Of a DNA stretch of 64,000 nt, positions 28,394 to 37,205 are shown in pieces. Below the pieces are notes generated by a model. The model saw only the letters and a list, made by a program, of their open reading frames with translations. It did no database searches and was not told the origin of the DNA. A program made the translations under genes and the position numbers. The DNA is from Scytonema hofmannii PCC 7110 (GTDB lineage: Bacteria; Cyanobacteriota; Cyanobacteriia; Cyanobacteriales; Nostocaceae), in contig NZ_KQ976354.1 of assembly GCF_000346485.2 (NCBI RefSeq), forward strand, positions 6,230,479 through 6,294,478, given 5' to 3'. Positions within the stretch are counted from its first letter, which is position 1, and each line of letters begins with the position of its first letter.

Positions 28394-29821
28394 CTATCTA
28401 TTTATAGTCGTATCAGACATAGAATTTTTGCGCTCGCGCCACCAAAGTAACACGAGTCCAAGGGATACAAAAAAGGAGCCAAAAGCGGAGCCGAGTAAAA
28501 CCAATTTCTCTTTTGGTGAACTTGGAGTATCAGGTAAGGTAGGCTGTATAACAATTTGAATGAGTGGATAAGAACCAAAGGTATTCGACTTGCCAAGATC
28601 CAGTCTAGTCAAAGTAGAGGAAAAGACTGCTTCAGCAATTTGAGTATTCCGTTTCAGAGAATCTAAGGTAATTTGCTGCTGTGTTAGAGCCTTGAGTCTA
28701 CCCTCAAGCTGAGCAATCTGTTGTTCTATTGCTTGAGCTTGGGCTGTGAAACCCTTTTGATCTGCTTGAACTGTAACGAGTTGTTGGAAAAGAATGTCAC
28801 GAGGAGCGGTGTTACCAGAGTTATTATTACTAAGGTTTAATTGCTTTAGGTTTATTAAACTGACTGGTCGTTCCAAAAGAGATTGACCTCGGGCTAGCAA
28901 AGCCTGTTGAGCAGAGTCTCGCTTGGCTTTCTCTGTAATTAATGTCGGATGGTTAGGCAAAAATTTGGATTCTAAAACAACCAAAGCAGCGCTAGCATCA
29001 CTATAGCTTTTTAAGTTCTGTTGAAATATCTGGTCTGTTTGCAGAACAAAAGCATCTGAAGCTTGCTCAGCAGAGAGTTTTAAATTAGTTGATAATTGTG
29101 CCAGACGCGTACCAGCCTGTTGCTGTTGGGCTAATATTTCGGCTCGTTGTCTGCGTAGCTGTTCAATGTTGGTTGAAAGATCGCTGATTTGCTCTTCTGA
29201 GTTCAAACCCGAACTTGCTTTGTAATCGGAAAGGTGCTTTTGAGCAATTTCTAATTTTCTTTTGGAAGAAGTCAGGGCAGTTTGGTATCCTACATCTCTT
29301 TGAATAGCTTCTTGATATCTCATCTCGTTGAGTCTTGCTTGAAAGGCTTGGTAAAACGCTAAAGATTTATTTTGCGCTTCCTTAGGACTCGCACCTTGGA
29401 ACTCAACGCTCATAATAGAGGTATTCACAATTACCTTAAGCCGAGGTTCGCCAAACTCTTCTAAAGACATATTTAGCCGAGATGCTGCTGCCCTCAATAC
29501 AGGTTCGCTTTCAGCAAGAAATTTATAAATTTCTCGCGGATCTTGAGTAGAAAGAGCAGCGTATGGAGACACGTTTTCATAATTAGCTTGACCAATGCCT
29601 GGTAAATTCACATTGGTGTTTGACCATGCTCCTGGTAAATTAATTGCTGAAGAACTAGTATAGATCGGTGGTGTCACCTTTAGATAAAGAAAAGCTGAAC
29701 CCCAAAAGGCTAGGTTAGTTGCTAGACCCAAAAGAAAGTAACGTTGCCAACGCCCTTGTTGCGCTCCTGATTTACGCGACCTGTCGGGATAACCAGCAGA
29801 GATTTCTATATAATTGGTCAT
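28394..29821 (-). CDS. Wzz/GumC-type polysaccharide chain-length protein
   Basis: About 475 residues from the ATG at 29821. It has an N-terminal membrane segment (YFLLGLATNLAFWGSAFLYL), a Wzz-type periplasmic head, a long coiled coil rich in Q/L (about 160-380, e.g. LRRQRAEILAQQQQAGTRLA), and a C-terminal membrane helix (LVLLGSAFGSFFVSLGLVLL) preceded by a Pro-rich PTLPDTPSSPKEK motif. It lacks the BY-kinase domain, so it is a kinase-less polysaccharide co-polymerase. It controls chain length or export. It is the first gene of the wzz-ligase-flippase-GT series, and element copy 3 lies 150 bp upstream. Confidence 0.9.
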   Translation of the reverse strand: MTNYIEISAGYPDRSRKSGAQQGRWQRYFLLGLATNLAFWGSAFLYLKVTPPIYTSSSAINLPGAWSNTNVNLPGIGQANYENVSPYAALSTQDPREIYKFLAESEPVLRAAASRLNMSLEEFGEPRLKVIVNTSIMSVEFQGASPKEAQNKSLAFYQAFQARLNEMRYQEAIQRDVGYQTALTSSKRKLEIAQKHLSDYKASSGLNSEEQISDLSTNIEQLRRQRAEILAQQQQAGTRLAQLSTNLKLSAEQASDAFVLQTDQIFQQNLKSYSDASAALVVLESKFLPNHPTLITEKAKRDSAQQALLARGQSLLERPVSLINLKQLNLSNNNSGNTAPRDILFQQLVTVQADQKGFTAQAQAIEQQIAQLEGRLKALTQQQITLDSLKRNTQIAEAVFSSTLTRLDLGKSNTFGSYPLIQIVIQPTLPDTPSSPKEKLVLLGSAFGSFFVSLGLVLLWWRERKNSMSDTTINR

Positions 29822-29970
29822 CAACAATCCTCTCCATGGGAAACTAGCAAAGATTGCAGAGTCTGCACGGTATTGTGCGCTCGCCTGAATTTACTTTTAG
29901 GCTTAAGCTTTAGTATCCTGAGACATTTTCTGCAACTCTGAGTACCAGTTTCTTACTTAAACACCAGTAA

Positions 29971-30050
29971 AAATACTATCTGGTGGTTACAATCGCATTG
30001 TTACAGATAGCATCCTCTAGGGGAGGTCAGATTATCCACCTAGCTATCCG
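29971..30050 (-). promoter_or_regulatory. exopolysaccharide-locus upstream element, copy 3
   Basis: An 80-bp block with exactly the same length as copy 1: plus strand AAATACTATCTGGTGGTTAC, then AGATAGCATCC, a GGGGAGG segment, and two TATCC boxes 12 bp apart ending AGCTATCCG. It lies upstream of the Wzz/GumC gene. The minus strand offers TAGTATT as a -10 candidate. Confidence 0.7.
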
Positions 30051-30205
30051 TGCGAAATGAGAGGATTGGCAAAAAACATCTTCAGAAATTACTCTTTTTC
30101 CTCCCGAAGATTACTTAATTAAAAAACCGCTCCAGGCGCAGAGGACACAGAGGAAAGAGGAACATATGATTGGTAATCTTACAGCGAGAAGGGAGTAATT
30201 GTGCA

Positions 30206-30718
30206 TCAGTTACCAGATGGTTCTGCTTTCTCAACGGAGTCATCGTTTACCCCTAAAGTCAACTGTAAAGGAGTGCGTGACGGATGCGCTTTCACCACTT
30301 CTCTGTAAACTTGATAGTTAGTGGGCAATGTCCTTTGTTCCTCGCCCACTTTATACGTCAATTGGTAGTCCACAGATTTCAACAATTCGGGCAGACTCGC
30401 TTCTTGTCCCTGCTTTCTTTGTTCTACTTCATCCACTGAAGGTCGTGGCGGTAAAGCAGCCCACCACAGTCCCTTGTCATCAGGTCCCGTGACTGCTCCT
30501 TCTGGCTTTATACCATTACGATTGCGTAAAGAAGTAGTCCCAAAAGTTTCAAAACGCGGTGATGTTTCATTGGTTAGGTCGTTGGCATATTTGACTTGCC
30601 AGGTATACTTGGTAAGTGCTGTAGATTCGTACTGAGTAGTGGTTAAAGTGCTGCAACCAGTCAGTGCGATCGCAGATGGCATAAGTAATTTCAGAAGCAA
30701 AGATATTGTCTGTTTCAT
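30206..30718 (-). CDS. uncharacterised lipoprotein
   Basis: About 170 residues from the ATG at 30718, chosen because it gives a classical lipoprotein signal: MKQTISLLLKLL, a hydrophobic core, then lipobox ALTGC. The mature part is soluble with no recognised domain. It contains TWQVKYAND and a conserved-looking LWWAALPPRPSVDEVEQR. Probably anchored in the periplasm or outer membrane. It is divergent from the SNF2 gene. It follows element copy 3 in the opposite direction and is not part of the exopolysaccharide operon. Function unknown. Confidence 0.78.
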   Translation of the reverse strand: MKQTISLLLKLLMPSAIALTGCSTLTTTQYESTALTKYTWQVKYANDLTNETSPRFETFGTTSLRNRNGIKPEGAVTGPDDKGLWWAALPPRPSVDEVEQRKQGQEASLPELLKSVDYQLTYKVGEEQRTLPTNYQVYREVVKAHPSRTPLQLTLGVNDDSVEKAEPSGN

Positions 30719-30782
30719 TAGGAAGTAGATGGTAAAGTATCTGTAGACCTCCAGAATGAATGGCACGCTAGAGGGTTAAGTT

Positions 30783-33700
30783 ATGAAAGTTATTCATGGT
30801 ACATGGATACCTCATGCACAGACTGGCTTTATTCAGTCAGGTTCCTTTTACTTGTGGGTAGAAACCCCGTTCTTCAAAGAATACCGCAATCAACAGACAC
30901 TTCACCCCGGACATTTGACTGGTGATGAGTTAGAAATATTCTTAATACAAGTGTTGGGCATCCAAGAACCAGCAATTAAACTGCAAGAACGCATATCCCC
31001 TAAATACTTTGCCCTCCCAACCAGCAACAATCAGCCTTTACCCTCACCAGAATTAACTAAGTATTTGGAAGAAGAAATACCTGCTGAATATGATGAGTTT
31101 AAATACTGGCAGGTAGATTGTTACGAACTTGTCACAGCGACTAAGAACGATAATTTTCAAACTCCAAAAGCCATTAATGCTATTAAACTTATTAATGATA
31201 TTCACTTTTTAGCACTCTACAATTCTCAAGAAATTCAACTTGGTTCAGACCTTTTATTTTGGTATCACTACACGCAAGTTTTTAAGCAAGTTATTCTCAA
31301 AGATCAATATATTCCAGCGTTGAAATACCGAGAGTTAGAAGCTACTGTTTCCCAGAAAAAAGGAAAACAACCAAAAATCAGTACGCCATCTTTTGAAATC
31401 TACCCTACTTGGGAAATTATCTCCGAACAATACGAATCAAATATCAAAAAATACATTGAGTATATGCCACTCATTTGTGTGGCGGGTTCAATGACATCTA
31501 ATGATTCAGTTGAGTTTTTTGATAATGAAACACTGCTACGCCACTTTTCTGAGTCCCTACTTGATAACATAGTGACTCACACACCGTTTCCAGCTTCTTT
31601 TGACAAACAAATTGCCGATTCTTTGATCCAGCAGTGCCTTTATCCCAACAGACATAACCCAACTTCCACCAGTACTTCCCTGGCCAGTACTTCCCTGGAA
31701 GAATACAAGCAATGGCTGACGTGGAAAACCAAAATTACTCGCACTCAAACTGATTCCCCCTTTAACCTCTGCTTCCAATTGCATTCCCCTTCCCCAGATG
31801 CTTTAGACAATTGGTTTCTTCAGTTCTTAGTGAATAGCAAACAAGATCCCTCTCTAAAACTGGCACTTTTTGACTATTGGACAATGAGTCAAAAAACTAA
31901 AACAGGAGTATACAAACAATTCGGGCAAAACTTTGAAACTAATTTGCTACTAAATTTAGGATATGCTGCACGGATGTATCCTCAGTTGTGGCAAGGAATG
32001 GAAACCGAGCATCCCAAAGGATTGCAACTGACATTAGAAGAAGCGTTTGATTTTCTTAAGGAAGCTGCTTGGGTACTAGAAGATACTGGCTTTAAAGTGA
32101 TTGTACCAGCCTGGTATACTCCTGCAGGTCGCCGTCGCGCTAAGATTCGTCTCAAGGCATCTGCTTCCAAGCAAAGTGCAGGGAAAAGCAAAACAAAGGG
32201 ATATTTTAGTCTTGACTCACTCGTACAGTATCAGTACGAGCTAGCTATTGGTGACCAAGTCGTAACTTCACAAGAGTGGGAACAACTGATTAACGCCAAA
32301 GTACCTCTCGTGCATTTTCGCGGTCAGTGGATGGAATTAGACCGAGATAAAATGCAACAGTTACTTGAATTCTGGGAGTCCCATACAAAAGAACAACAAG
32401 AAATGACTGTGCTGGAGTTCCTGCAACGCAGTGCGGAAGTAGGGGAAGAGTGGGAAGTTGAACACGATGAATTTTTGTCAGAAATGATGGCAAAGTTGCA
32501 AGATAAAAGCCAGCTTGAGCCAATTTCCGATCCTATCTCTTTACAGGGTAACCTGCGAGAATATCAAAAACGTGGTGTGTCTTGGCTGAGTTATTTGGAA
32601 CGTTTGGGACTTAACGGCTGTCTGGCGGACGATATGGGTTTGGGTAAGTCTCTACAAGTTATTGCCAGAGTTGTTCAGGAGAGAGAACAAGGAAACAGAG
32701 AGATAGAGGAAGAAAATTTCTCTCCCTCCCTCACTCCCTCACTCCCTCACTCCCTCACTCCCTCACTCCCTCACTCCTTACCACCCACCCTCATCATCGC
32801 CCCCACTTCCGTTGTAGGTAACTGGCAAAAGGAAATTGCTAAGTTTGCACCTCATCTAAAAACGATGGTGCATCACGGTAGCAGCCGCTTTCAGAACTCT
32901 GCTGACTTTAAAGCTGCAAGTCAAGAACATGATGTAACGATCACTTCCTTTACCCTGGCTCGTAAAGATGAGAAGCTTTTAGGCAGTGTGAAGTGGCAAC
33001 GAGTTGTTTTGGATGAGGCACAAAATATTAAGAATCCTAAAGCTGCCCAAACAAAAGCTATTTTGAAACTATCAGCCAAACACCGTCTGGCTTTAACGGG
33101 GACGCCTGTAGAAAATCGCTTGTTGGATTTGTGGTCAATTTTTAACTTTCTCAATCCGGGCTACCTGGGTAAAGAAGCACAGTTTCGGAAGTCGTTTGAG
33201 ATTCCAATTCAGAAGAATAACGATAAGGTAAAATCCACAACTCTCAAAAAGCTGGTCGAACCTTTAATTTTGCGTCGGGTGAAAACGGATCGTTCTATTA
33301 TTAACGATTTACCTGATAAAGTAGAACAGAAATTATACACTAATTTGACGAAAGAACAGGCTTCGCTTTACGAAGTTGTGATTAGAGATGTTGAGGAAAA
33401 ACTGCAACAAGCAGAGGGGATTCAACGGAAGGGATTAATTCTCTCAACTCTCATGAAATTGAAGCAGGTTTGCAACCATCCAGCACAATTTTTGCAAGAT
33501 AGTAGCGAGTATTCTCTTGAGCGATCGCATAAATTCAGTCGCTTGGCAGAAATGGTGGAGGAAGCAGTTTCTACAGGAGAAAGTTTACTCATTTTCAGTC
33601 AGTTTACCGAAATTTGTGAAGCGATAGAAAAATATATAAAACACTCTCTGCACTGCAATACTTACTACCTGCATGGTGGTACTAGCCGTGAGAAGAGAGA

Positions 33701-34067
33701 AAGTATGATTGGTGAATTTCAAGACCCAGAGACAGAACCATCTGCTTTTGTACTTTCTTTAAAAGCAGGGGGTGTGGGTATTACTCTCACTAAAGCCAAC
33801 CATGTTTTCCACTTTGACCGATGGTGGAATCCAGCCGTTGAAGACCAAGCAACTGACCGTGCTTTTCGTATCGGTCAAAATAAAAATGTGTTTGTCCATA
33901 AGTTTGTGGCGATTGGGACTTTGGAAGAGAAAATTGACCAAATGATTGAAGATAAGAAAAAACTTTCTGCTAGCGTTGTTGGTTCAGATGAGTCTTGGCT
34001 AACGGAATTGGATAACGAAGCATTTAAGCAACTTATTGCCTTGAATAAAAGTGCAGTTTTGGAGTGA
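30783..34067 (+). CDS. SNF2-family DEAD/DEAH helicase with repeat-derived insert
   Basis: A 1094-residue Swi2/Snf2 ATPase of the bacterial HepA-like group. The N-terminal ~500 residues include the bacterial SNF2 helicase-associated region. The ATPase core has LADDMGLGKSLQ (Walker A), LDEAQNIKNP (DEAH-type box), LTGTPVENRL, then FSQFTEIC, SLKAGGVGITLTKANHVFHFDRWWNPAVEDQATDRAFRIGQ in the C-terminal lobe. Oddity: between motif I and PTSVVGNWQKE lie about 30 extra residues, a run of SLTPSLPH repeats encoded by the CCCTCACT octamer, as in menE. It is translated together with a SWIM zinc-finger gene directly downstream, the usual pair in cyanobacteria. Confidence 0.94.
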   Translation: MKVIHGTWIPHAQTGFIQSGSFYLWVETPFFKEYRNQQTLHPGHLTGDELEIFLIQVLGIQEPAIKLQERISPKYFALPTSNNQPLPSPELTKYLEEEIPAEYDEFKYWQVDCYELVTATKNDNFQTPKAINAIKLINDIHFLALYNSQEIQLGSDLLFWYHYTQVFKQVILKDQYIPALKYRELEATVSQKKGKQPKISTPSFEIYPTWEIISEQYESNIKKYIEYMPLICVAGSMTSNDSVEFFDNETLLRHFSESLLDNIVTHTPFPASFDKQIADSLIQQCLYPNRHNPTSTSTSLASTSLEEYKQWLTWKTKITRTQTDSPFNLCFQLHSPSPDALDNWFLQFLVNSKQDPSLKLALFDYWTMSQKTKTGVYKQFGQNFETNLLLNLGYAARMYPQLWQGMETEHPKGLQLTLEEAFDFLKEAAWVLEDTGFKVIVPAWYTPAGRRRAKIRLKASASKQSAGKSKTKGYFSLDSLVQYQYELAIGDQVVTSQEWEQLINAKVPLVHFRGQWMELDRDKMQQLLEFWESHTKEQQEMTVLEFLQRSAEVGEEWEVEHDEFLSEMMAKLQDKSQLEPISDPISLQGNLREYQKRGVSWLSYLERLGLNGCLADDMGLGKSLQVIARVVQEREQGNREIEEENFSPSLTPSLPHSLTPSLPHSLPPTLIIAPTSVVGNWQKEIAKFAPHLKTMVHHGSSRFQNSADFKAASQEHDVTITSFTLARKDEKLLGSVKWQRVVLDEAQNIKNPKAAQTKAILKLSAKHRLALTGTPVENRLLDLWSIFNFLNPGYLGKEAQFRKSFEIPIQKNNDKVKSTTLKKLVEPLILRRVKTDRSIINDLPDKVEQKLYTNLTKEQASLYEVVIRDVEEKLQQAEGIQRKGLILSTLMKLKQVCNHPAQFLQDSSEYSLERSHKFSRLAEMVEEAVSTGESLLIFSQFTEICEAIEKYIKHSLHCNTYYLHGGTSREKRESMIGEFQDPETEPSAFVLSLKAGGVGITLTKANHVFHFDRWWNPAVEDQATDRAFRIGQNKNVFVHKFVAIGTLEEKIDQMIEDKKKLSASVVGSDESWLTELDNEAFKQLIALNKSAVLE
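32695..32792 (+). repeat. CCCTCACT octamer repeat inside the SNF2 helicase gene
   Basis: About eight copies of the 8-nt unit in the sense orientation that has no stop in any frame, flanked by a short A/G-rich stretch. It adds about 30 residues in the loop between motifs I and Ia of the ATPase. Confidence 0.9.
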
Positions 34068-34071
34068 TATT

Positions 34072-34911
34072 ATGACTAGATTTACTCGAACTTGGTGGGG
34101 CGATCGCTTTATTAAAGCATTAGAATCTTTTACAGATGACCGCAGGCTTCAACGAGGACGTGCTTATGCAAGTGGTGGTAAAGTTTTAAGTTTTGCTATT
34201 GACAAAAATCACATTACTGCTCAAGTGAGAGGGTCAATCAATCCCTACTTTGGTGTCTATAAAGAACCTACATATAATATTTCTATTGAAATTACACCTA
34301 TTACAAAAACAGGTTGGAAAGAAGCGATTCACAAGCTTTCATCCAAAGCAAGTATTATTTCGCGACTACTGATAAACGAAGTTCCAGAAGACATAGAGAA
34401 TACTTTCTCTGAGTTTGGTTTGCATTTATTACCTCATAGCAGACAAGATTTCAAAACTAAATGTTCTTGTCCGGACTATGCCAATCCCTGCAAACATATT
34501 GCAGGGGTTTATTATCTAGTCGCTTCTCAACTAGACCACAATCCATTTCTCTTATTTGAATTGCGGGGGTTATCTAAGACAGAACTTCAAACCCAATTAG
34601 TTCAAACGCCTCTGGGTAAAGTACTATCTCAAGAACTTAATATAGAAGAAATTCCTGTTGAAGCTTCTAATTCATTTTATACAAAGCTCCAAAAGAAATC
34701 AGTTGTCACTCAGCCAAGTGCTAGAGAGTTTTGGTTGGGGACAAAGCGATTACCTCAAACAATTGATGTTTCAACTGCAGGGGGTGTATCGGCAATATTA
34801 ATTAAAAAACAAGGAGATTTCCCACCTTTCTGGCAAAAGGATAACTCTTTTATTACAGCTATGGAGGAATTATATCAAAGGGTGAAGACAAAAAATCAAA
34901 ATTTGATGTAA
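34072..34911 (+). CDS. SWIM zinc-finger protein
   Basis: About 279 residues from the ATG at 34072, just 4 bp after the helicase stop. The SWIM motif CSCPDYANPCKHIAGVYYL (CxC...CxH) is intact near residues 136-154. Proteins of this type are encoded beside bacterial SNF2 ATPases and are thought to help in nucleic-acid or partner binding. The remainder, with TRTWWGDRFIKALESF at the N-terminus, matches the family. No other domain is seen. The two genes surely share a transcript. Confidence 0.9.
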   Translation: MTRFTRTWWGDRFIKALESFTDDRRLQRGRAYASGGKVLSFAIDKNHITAQVRGSINPYFGVYKEPTYNISIEITPITKTGWKEAIHKLSSKASIISRLLINEVPEDIENTFSEFGLHLLPHSRQDFKTKCSCPDYANPCKHIAGVYYLVASQLDHNPFLLFELRGLSKTELQTQLVQTPLGKVLSQELNIEEIPVEASNSFYTKLQKKSVVTQPSAREFWLGTKRLPQTIDVSTAGGVSAILIKKQGDFPPFWQKDNSFITAMEELYQRVKTKNQNLM

Positions 34912-34935
34912 TAGACATCTGATGTAGAGCGATGT

Positions 34936-35265
34936 GTGATTAAATTTGAGTTAATTACGACAATCATGGTTTACAAGTTTGAACAACTTAGTCGAACGGA
35001 GGTAGAGGCTATGTTAGGAATTACACTTAAAGAAACACGAGTTTACAGAGAAATTAAGGAAGAAGGACAACAAGAAGGACGACAGGAAGAAGCCGCTAAT
35101 CTTGTGGTTCGATTGCTCGTTAAGCGGTTTGGAGAAGTTCCGGGAGATTTACGCTCGCAAATCTCCAATTTACGTCTAACTATACTGGAAGATTTGAGCG
35201 AAGCACTGTTAGATTTTACCAGTTTGGCTGATTTGCAATCTTGGTTAAAATCACTTCAGAATTAA
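34936..35265 (+). pseudogene. 3' remnant of a DUF2887/Rpn-type nuclease gene with DUF4351 tail
   Basis: The frame encodes only the C-terminal part of the large Rpn/DUF2887 PD-(D/E)XK families: VYKFEQLSRTEVEAMLGI, a charged helix EIKEEGQQEGRQEEAANLV, then the DUF4351 part RLLVKRFGEVPGDL...LEDLSEALLDFTSLADLQSWL. The nuclease domain is missing. The match to the family begins upstream of any ATG (a GTG at 34936 lies within the conserved region), so this is a 5'-truncated relic, although an ATG at 34966 could still express a 100-residue protein. Confidence 0.7.
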
Positions 35266-35311
35266 GATAATCAAGAGGGGTAAGCAAGTGCTTCTGGGTT
35301 TTGCTCGATCG

Positions 35312-35650
35312 TCAAGTAACCGCAAACTCAGTATATTGTCTCACGTGAGGTGGATGAAACGCTAGCACAATTTCCTCTCGCGCAATCCCCTTTTGTAAAA
35401 AATCCGTTGCTACTCCATCCTCGGTCCAATCTTCCTCAATCCAAATTTTGTTATCCTTCAAACGGATATGAATCATTACACTTTTAATTCGCTCATCTTT
35501 CTGCCAACCCATCAACAGCAAAAGGTACTGGTCGTGTACCTCATCAAAGGCTAAAGCACTTTCAGTTGTAGAACCCAATTTTTCATTAAGTTGATAATAC
35601 TCTATTAAAACTTCCTGGACGATTTTCCGATAATGCTCTAATCTATCCAT
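35312..35650 (-). CDS. xisI: XisI-family fdxN-element excision controlling factor
   Basis: 112 residues, full length for the family. The start MDRLEHYRKIVQEVLIEYY, the middle DEVHDQYLLLLMGWQ, and the C-terminal region GIAREEIVLAFHPPHVRQYTEFA are diagnostic. XisI was named in Anabaena for a role with XisH and XisF in excision of the fdxN element during heterocyst differentiation, but XisH/XisI pairs are abundant and mostly uncharacterised; the XisH fold is nuclease-like. Its ATG overlaps the end of the adjacent xisH reading frame, which is broken here, so XisI may have lost its partner. Confidence 0.93.
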   Translation of the reverse strand: MDRLEHYRKIVQEVLIEYYQLNEKLGSTTESALAFDEVHDQYLLLLMGWQKDERIKSVMIHIRLKDNKIWIEEDWTEDGVATDFLQKGIAREEIVLAFHPPHVRQYTEFAVT

Positions 35651-36054
35651 TGCACAATTACCTCACTTTCCGCATCAACGATTAACAACTTAACCTGATT
35701 GCGATTAATAATCATTTGGGTTCATTTGCGTTGAAAATAACTTTTATAAATTCCTTGTGTAATCGCCAAATATAATTCAAAATTCAATGCCGTTTCTACC
35801 AAAATATCTCGGTAAACAACATACTGACCTACAGCTTGCTCTAAATCATTGATAAATGATCGACCCAAGAAACTCTTGACTTCCACAAGAATTTTTCGAC
35901 CCTGCTTTTCTGCCGTAATCGATTTTTCTGCCGCAATATCCACGTATAAGCGGTCACCGACCTACTCCAGAGTATAATCTTCTGTTAAAATCTCCCAACC
36001 ATCCTTGACTAATGCAAATTTCACAGCACCATGGTAAACATCTTTAGCAGGCAT
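35638..36054 (-). pseudogene. xisH: xisH with two in-frame nonsense codons
   Basis: From the ATG at 36054 the frame reads MPAKDVYHGAVKFALVKDGW, then a TAG where the family has a short loop before RLYVDIAAEK. It continues through the EKQGRKILVEVKSFLG core and YKSYFQRK, then a TGA, and then VKLLIVDAESEVIVQWID to the natural stop overlapping xisI. There is no frameshift: only two point nonsense changes separate it from a 138-residue XisH. The longest open piece (35722-35943) holds the nuclease-like core but lacks both ends. Recently inactivated, or recoded; the first is far more likely. Confidence 0.85.
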
Positions 36055-36210
36055 CGGCATTCTTCCAGGACGTACCCTTTCTATTGTAAAGCGATCGCAC
36101 TCTAAATTATGCCCCCAAACACTCTGCGACTACAGCCAAGATACGGAACTGTTAGCAATGGAATACGTCTGAGCCATTATATAGGTCAGACTTCTCATCA
36201 AATATAATCA

Positions 36211-36645
36211 ATGAAAACTTTGATATCTGGTGTGATTTTCTTGGGATTGACTAGCCTTTTCCTAGCTAGCGATCGCAGTGCTGCCAATGATAGTACACTA
36301 TCCTTTAAGAATAATCATTTTCAACTTGCACAAAATGTGGGGGTTGAGAGATTTAATGTTGTCGGTACAGAACCATTTTGGAATGTAAGTGTTAGCAAAA
36401 GTGGAATTGTCTACTCTTCACCAGAGGTTAAGAAACAAACATTTCCTTACGTAGCACCCCTAAAAGCATCAGGTCGTCCTGAAGATTTTGTCAGGGTATA
36501 CCAGCTAAAAGGTAAAGGTAACAATACTCTCATTCTTAAAAAAGCAGATAAATGTAGTGATGGTATGTCTGATAAAGAATACCCCTATTCAGCAACGCTC
36601 ATTTTAGGTAGTAAAGTTTTTGAAGGTTGCGCTGAAAAGAAATAA
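36211..36645 (+). CDS. small exported COG3650-like protein
   Basis: 144 residues. An N-terminal signal peptide (MKTLISGVIFLGLTSLFLA) is followed by a low-complexity spacer and a compact domain starting NVVGTEPFWNVSVSKSGIVY and ending with GSKVFEGCAEKK. The TEPFW motif and two cysteines (KCSDGMSDKEYPYSA and GCAE) resemble the COG3650 group of predicted periplasmic proteins, which is related to HslJ/lysozyme-inhibitor-like folds. It stands alone with a start at 36211. Function unknown; cell location inferred from the signal peptide. Confidence 0.8.
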   Translation: MKTLISGVIFLGLTSLFLASDRSAANDSTLSFKNNHFQLAQNVGVERFNVVGTEPFWNVSVSKSGIVYSSPEVKKQTFPYVAPLKASGRPEDFVRVYQLKGKGNNTLILKKADKCSDGMSDKEYPYSATLILGSKVFEGCAEKK

Positions 36646-36833
36646 GTTTTCAAAGCCTTGCTTAGACCTAATCTCAGCCAACTATCTGTCGTCTTCTGCT
36701 TTCAAATAGACACAGCAATTCTAGTTAGCAACCTCTATATTATCCGAATGCCGAGAGCGGGCTGAGGTAGAAAAGTCACAGAGGTTGCTACTCGCTACCT
36801 AAATAGCCGTCTCCAATAGAGTATTTACCAACT

Positions 36834-37190
36834 CTAGTCCTCTAGACCTACCCAGATACTGCCTTCTTCCACGCGGGTCGGGAAAATTGTCAGCGCCTTT
36901 TGTTTAGAAACCATAGCCATAACTCGTCCCACCCCAGGCGGCCAGGGAGTCCAGTCTTTGACATCTCCACTTTGGAGGTCAAAGGCGCTACGGTGCCAAG
37001 GACAAAGGATTGCATTGTCTTCCGTTATTTTGCCACTTTGCAGAGACAGCTTCATGTGAGGACAGGCATTATCCATCGCATAGATCTGCTCTTTGTGATT
37101 CAGGAGTAAGATCTTGTGATTACCCACTTTTACAACCTTCCGCTCGTCTTGGGGGAGCGCATCTCGATCAAGCACTTTAACCCAATTCAT
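36834..37190 (-). CDS. Rieske 2Fe-2S ferredoxin-like protein
   Basis: About 118 residues from the ATG at 37190 (MNWVKVLDRDALP); an upstream TTG-type start is not needed. A single Rieske domain with both ligand pairs: ACPHMKL (Cys, His) and LCPWHRSAFDLQSG (Cys, His). It resembles the NirD/biphenyl-dioxygenase-ferredoxin type of soluble Rieske protein and carries electrons to an unidentified partner. No oxygenase or reductase gene is adjacent. It is divergent from the bacillithiol-type operon by almost 600 bp, so a link to it is not supported. Confidence 0.9.
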   Translation of the reverse strand: MNWVKVLDRDALPQDERKVVKVGNHKILLLNHKEQIYAMDNACPHMKLSLQSGKITEDNAILCPWHRSAFDLQSGDVKDWTPWPPGVGRVMAMVSKQKALTIFPTRVEEGSIWVGLED

Positions 37191-37205
37191 CCCAACCTCC
37201 AGCAT

